From contig PCCJ01000010.1 in assembly GCA_002731665.1 (NCBI GenBank), forward strand, positions 8,187 to 14,730: DNA of 6,544 nt, written 5' to 3'. Positions 6,306 through 6,544 of the stretch are shown piece by piece (within the stretch, counting starts at the first letter, position 1; every line of letters starts with the position of its first letter). The notes below the pieces were generated by a model, which did not search any database, was not told where the DNA came from, and worked only from the letters and a program-made list of their open reading frames with translations. Both the position numbers and the translations under genes were made by a program. Source of the DNA: Actinomycetota bacterium. Lineage in GTDB: Bacteria; Actinomycetota; Acidimicrobiia; Acidimicrobiales; Poriferisodaliceae.

Positions 6306-6544
6306 ATGACAAGCATTAATTATTCCGACCTAATACCCAATAATGTAGATCTGGCAGAAGATCGCCGTCTTCAGCGCGCACTGGAAAATTGGCATCCCCG
6401 ATTCAAAGACTGGTGGTCTGAGATGGGACCCGCCCAGTTTCAGGACAAGGACGTCTATCTCCGAACCGCAGTTGATGTTGGGCAAGAGGGCTGGGCTCAC
6501 TTTGGTCACGTTCAACTACCGGATTACCGATGGGGCATTTTTTT
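6306..6544 (+). CDS. boxB: BoxB, benzoyl-CoA 2,3-epoxidase oxygenase subunit, N-terminal part
   Basis: The first 79 complete codons of a protein normally about 470-480 residues long; the rest lies beyond the right edge. BoxB is the class I diiron oxygenase component that, with the reductase BoxA, converts benzoyl-CoA, NADPH and O2 to 2,3-epoxybenzoyl-CoA. The diiron ligands are further downstream and cannot be checked. The N-terminus matches BoxB closely in pattern: INYSDLIPNNVDLAEDR (4-20), LQRALENWHP (22-31), WW (37-38), DVYLRTAVDVGQEGWAHFG (51-69) and LPDYRWGIF (72-80 region, at the window end). ATG 6306 follows the boxC stop by 12 bases, with AGAG (6296-6299) as a modest ribosome site six bases upstream. 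It is co-directional with paaX and boxC in an evident operon. Confidence 0.94.
   Translation, partial: MTSINYSDLIPNNVDLAEDRRLQRALENWHPRFKDWWSEMGPAQFQDKDVYLRTAVDVGQEGWAHFGHVQLPDYRWGIF

Overview
The window carries the left part of an aerobic benzoyl-CoA ("box") catabolic locus, flanked by an unrelated-looking esterase and a truncated crotonase. Base composition is fairly balanced and coding density is high. The crotonase reads like actinobacterial short-chain enoyl-CoA hydratases (the GMDLKQF and NLAMELALT stretches), and PaaX regulators are common in Actinomycetota and Proteobacteria. A moderate-GC actinobacterium is therefore my tentative guess, and a proteobacterium is not excluded. I see no IS element, tRNA, rRNA or CRISPR.

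Layout. Positions 1-491 (-): N-terminal 163 residues of an enoyl-CoA hydratase/isomerase, running off the left edge. 492-637: divergent intergenic region with a 22-bp pure A/T block and a plausible promoter for the crotonase. 638-2179 (+): a 513-residue three-part protein with a DUF6624-like N-terminus, a middle region, and a C-terminal Esterase_D-type alpha/beta hydrolase. 2180-2217: a short convergent gap with a possible hairpin. 2218-3729 (-): benzoate-CoA ligase. 3730-3828: divergent control region with dyads. 3829-4692 (+): PaaX-family repressor. 4692-6293 (+): BoxC, benzoyl-CoA-dihydrodiol lyase, overlapping the paaX stop. 6306-6544 (+): N-terminus of BoxB, the benzoyl-CoA 2,3-epoxidase oxygenase, cut by the right edge.

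How it works together. The ligase makes benzoyl-CoA, BoxB (with the reductase BoxA, not in the window) forms the 2,3-epoxide, and BoxC opens the ring hydrolytically to 3,4-dehydroadipyl-CoA semialdehyde plus formate. Beta-oxidation-type enzymes then finish the job, and the partial crotonase could be one of them. The most notable point is regulatory. A PaaX-type protein, whose family is best known for sensing phenylacetyl-CoA, sits translationally overlapped with boxC and divergent from the ligase gene. This suggests a repressor specialised for benzoyl-CoA, in place of the BoxR/BzdR-type regulator known from model box clusters.
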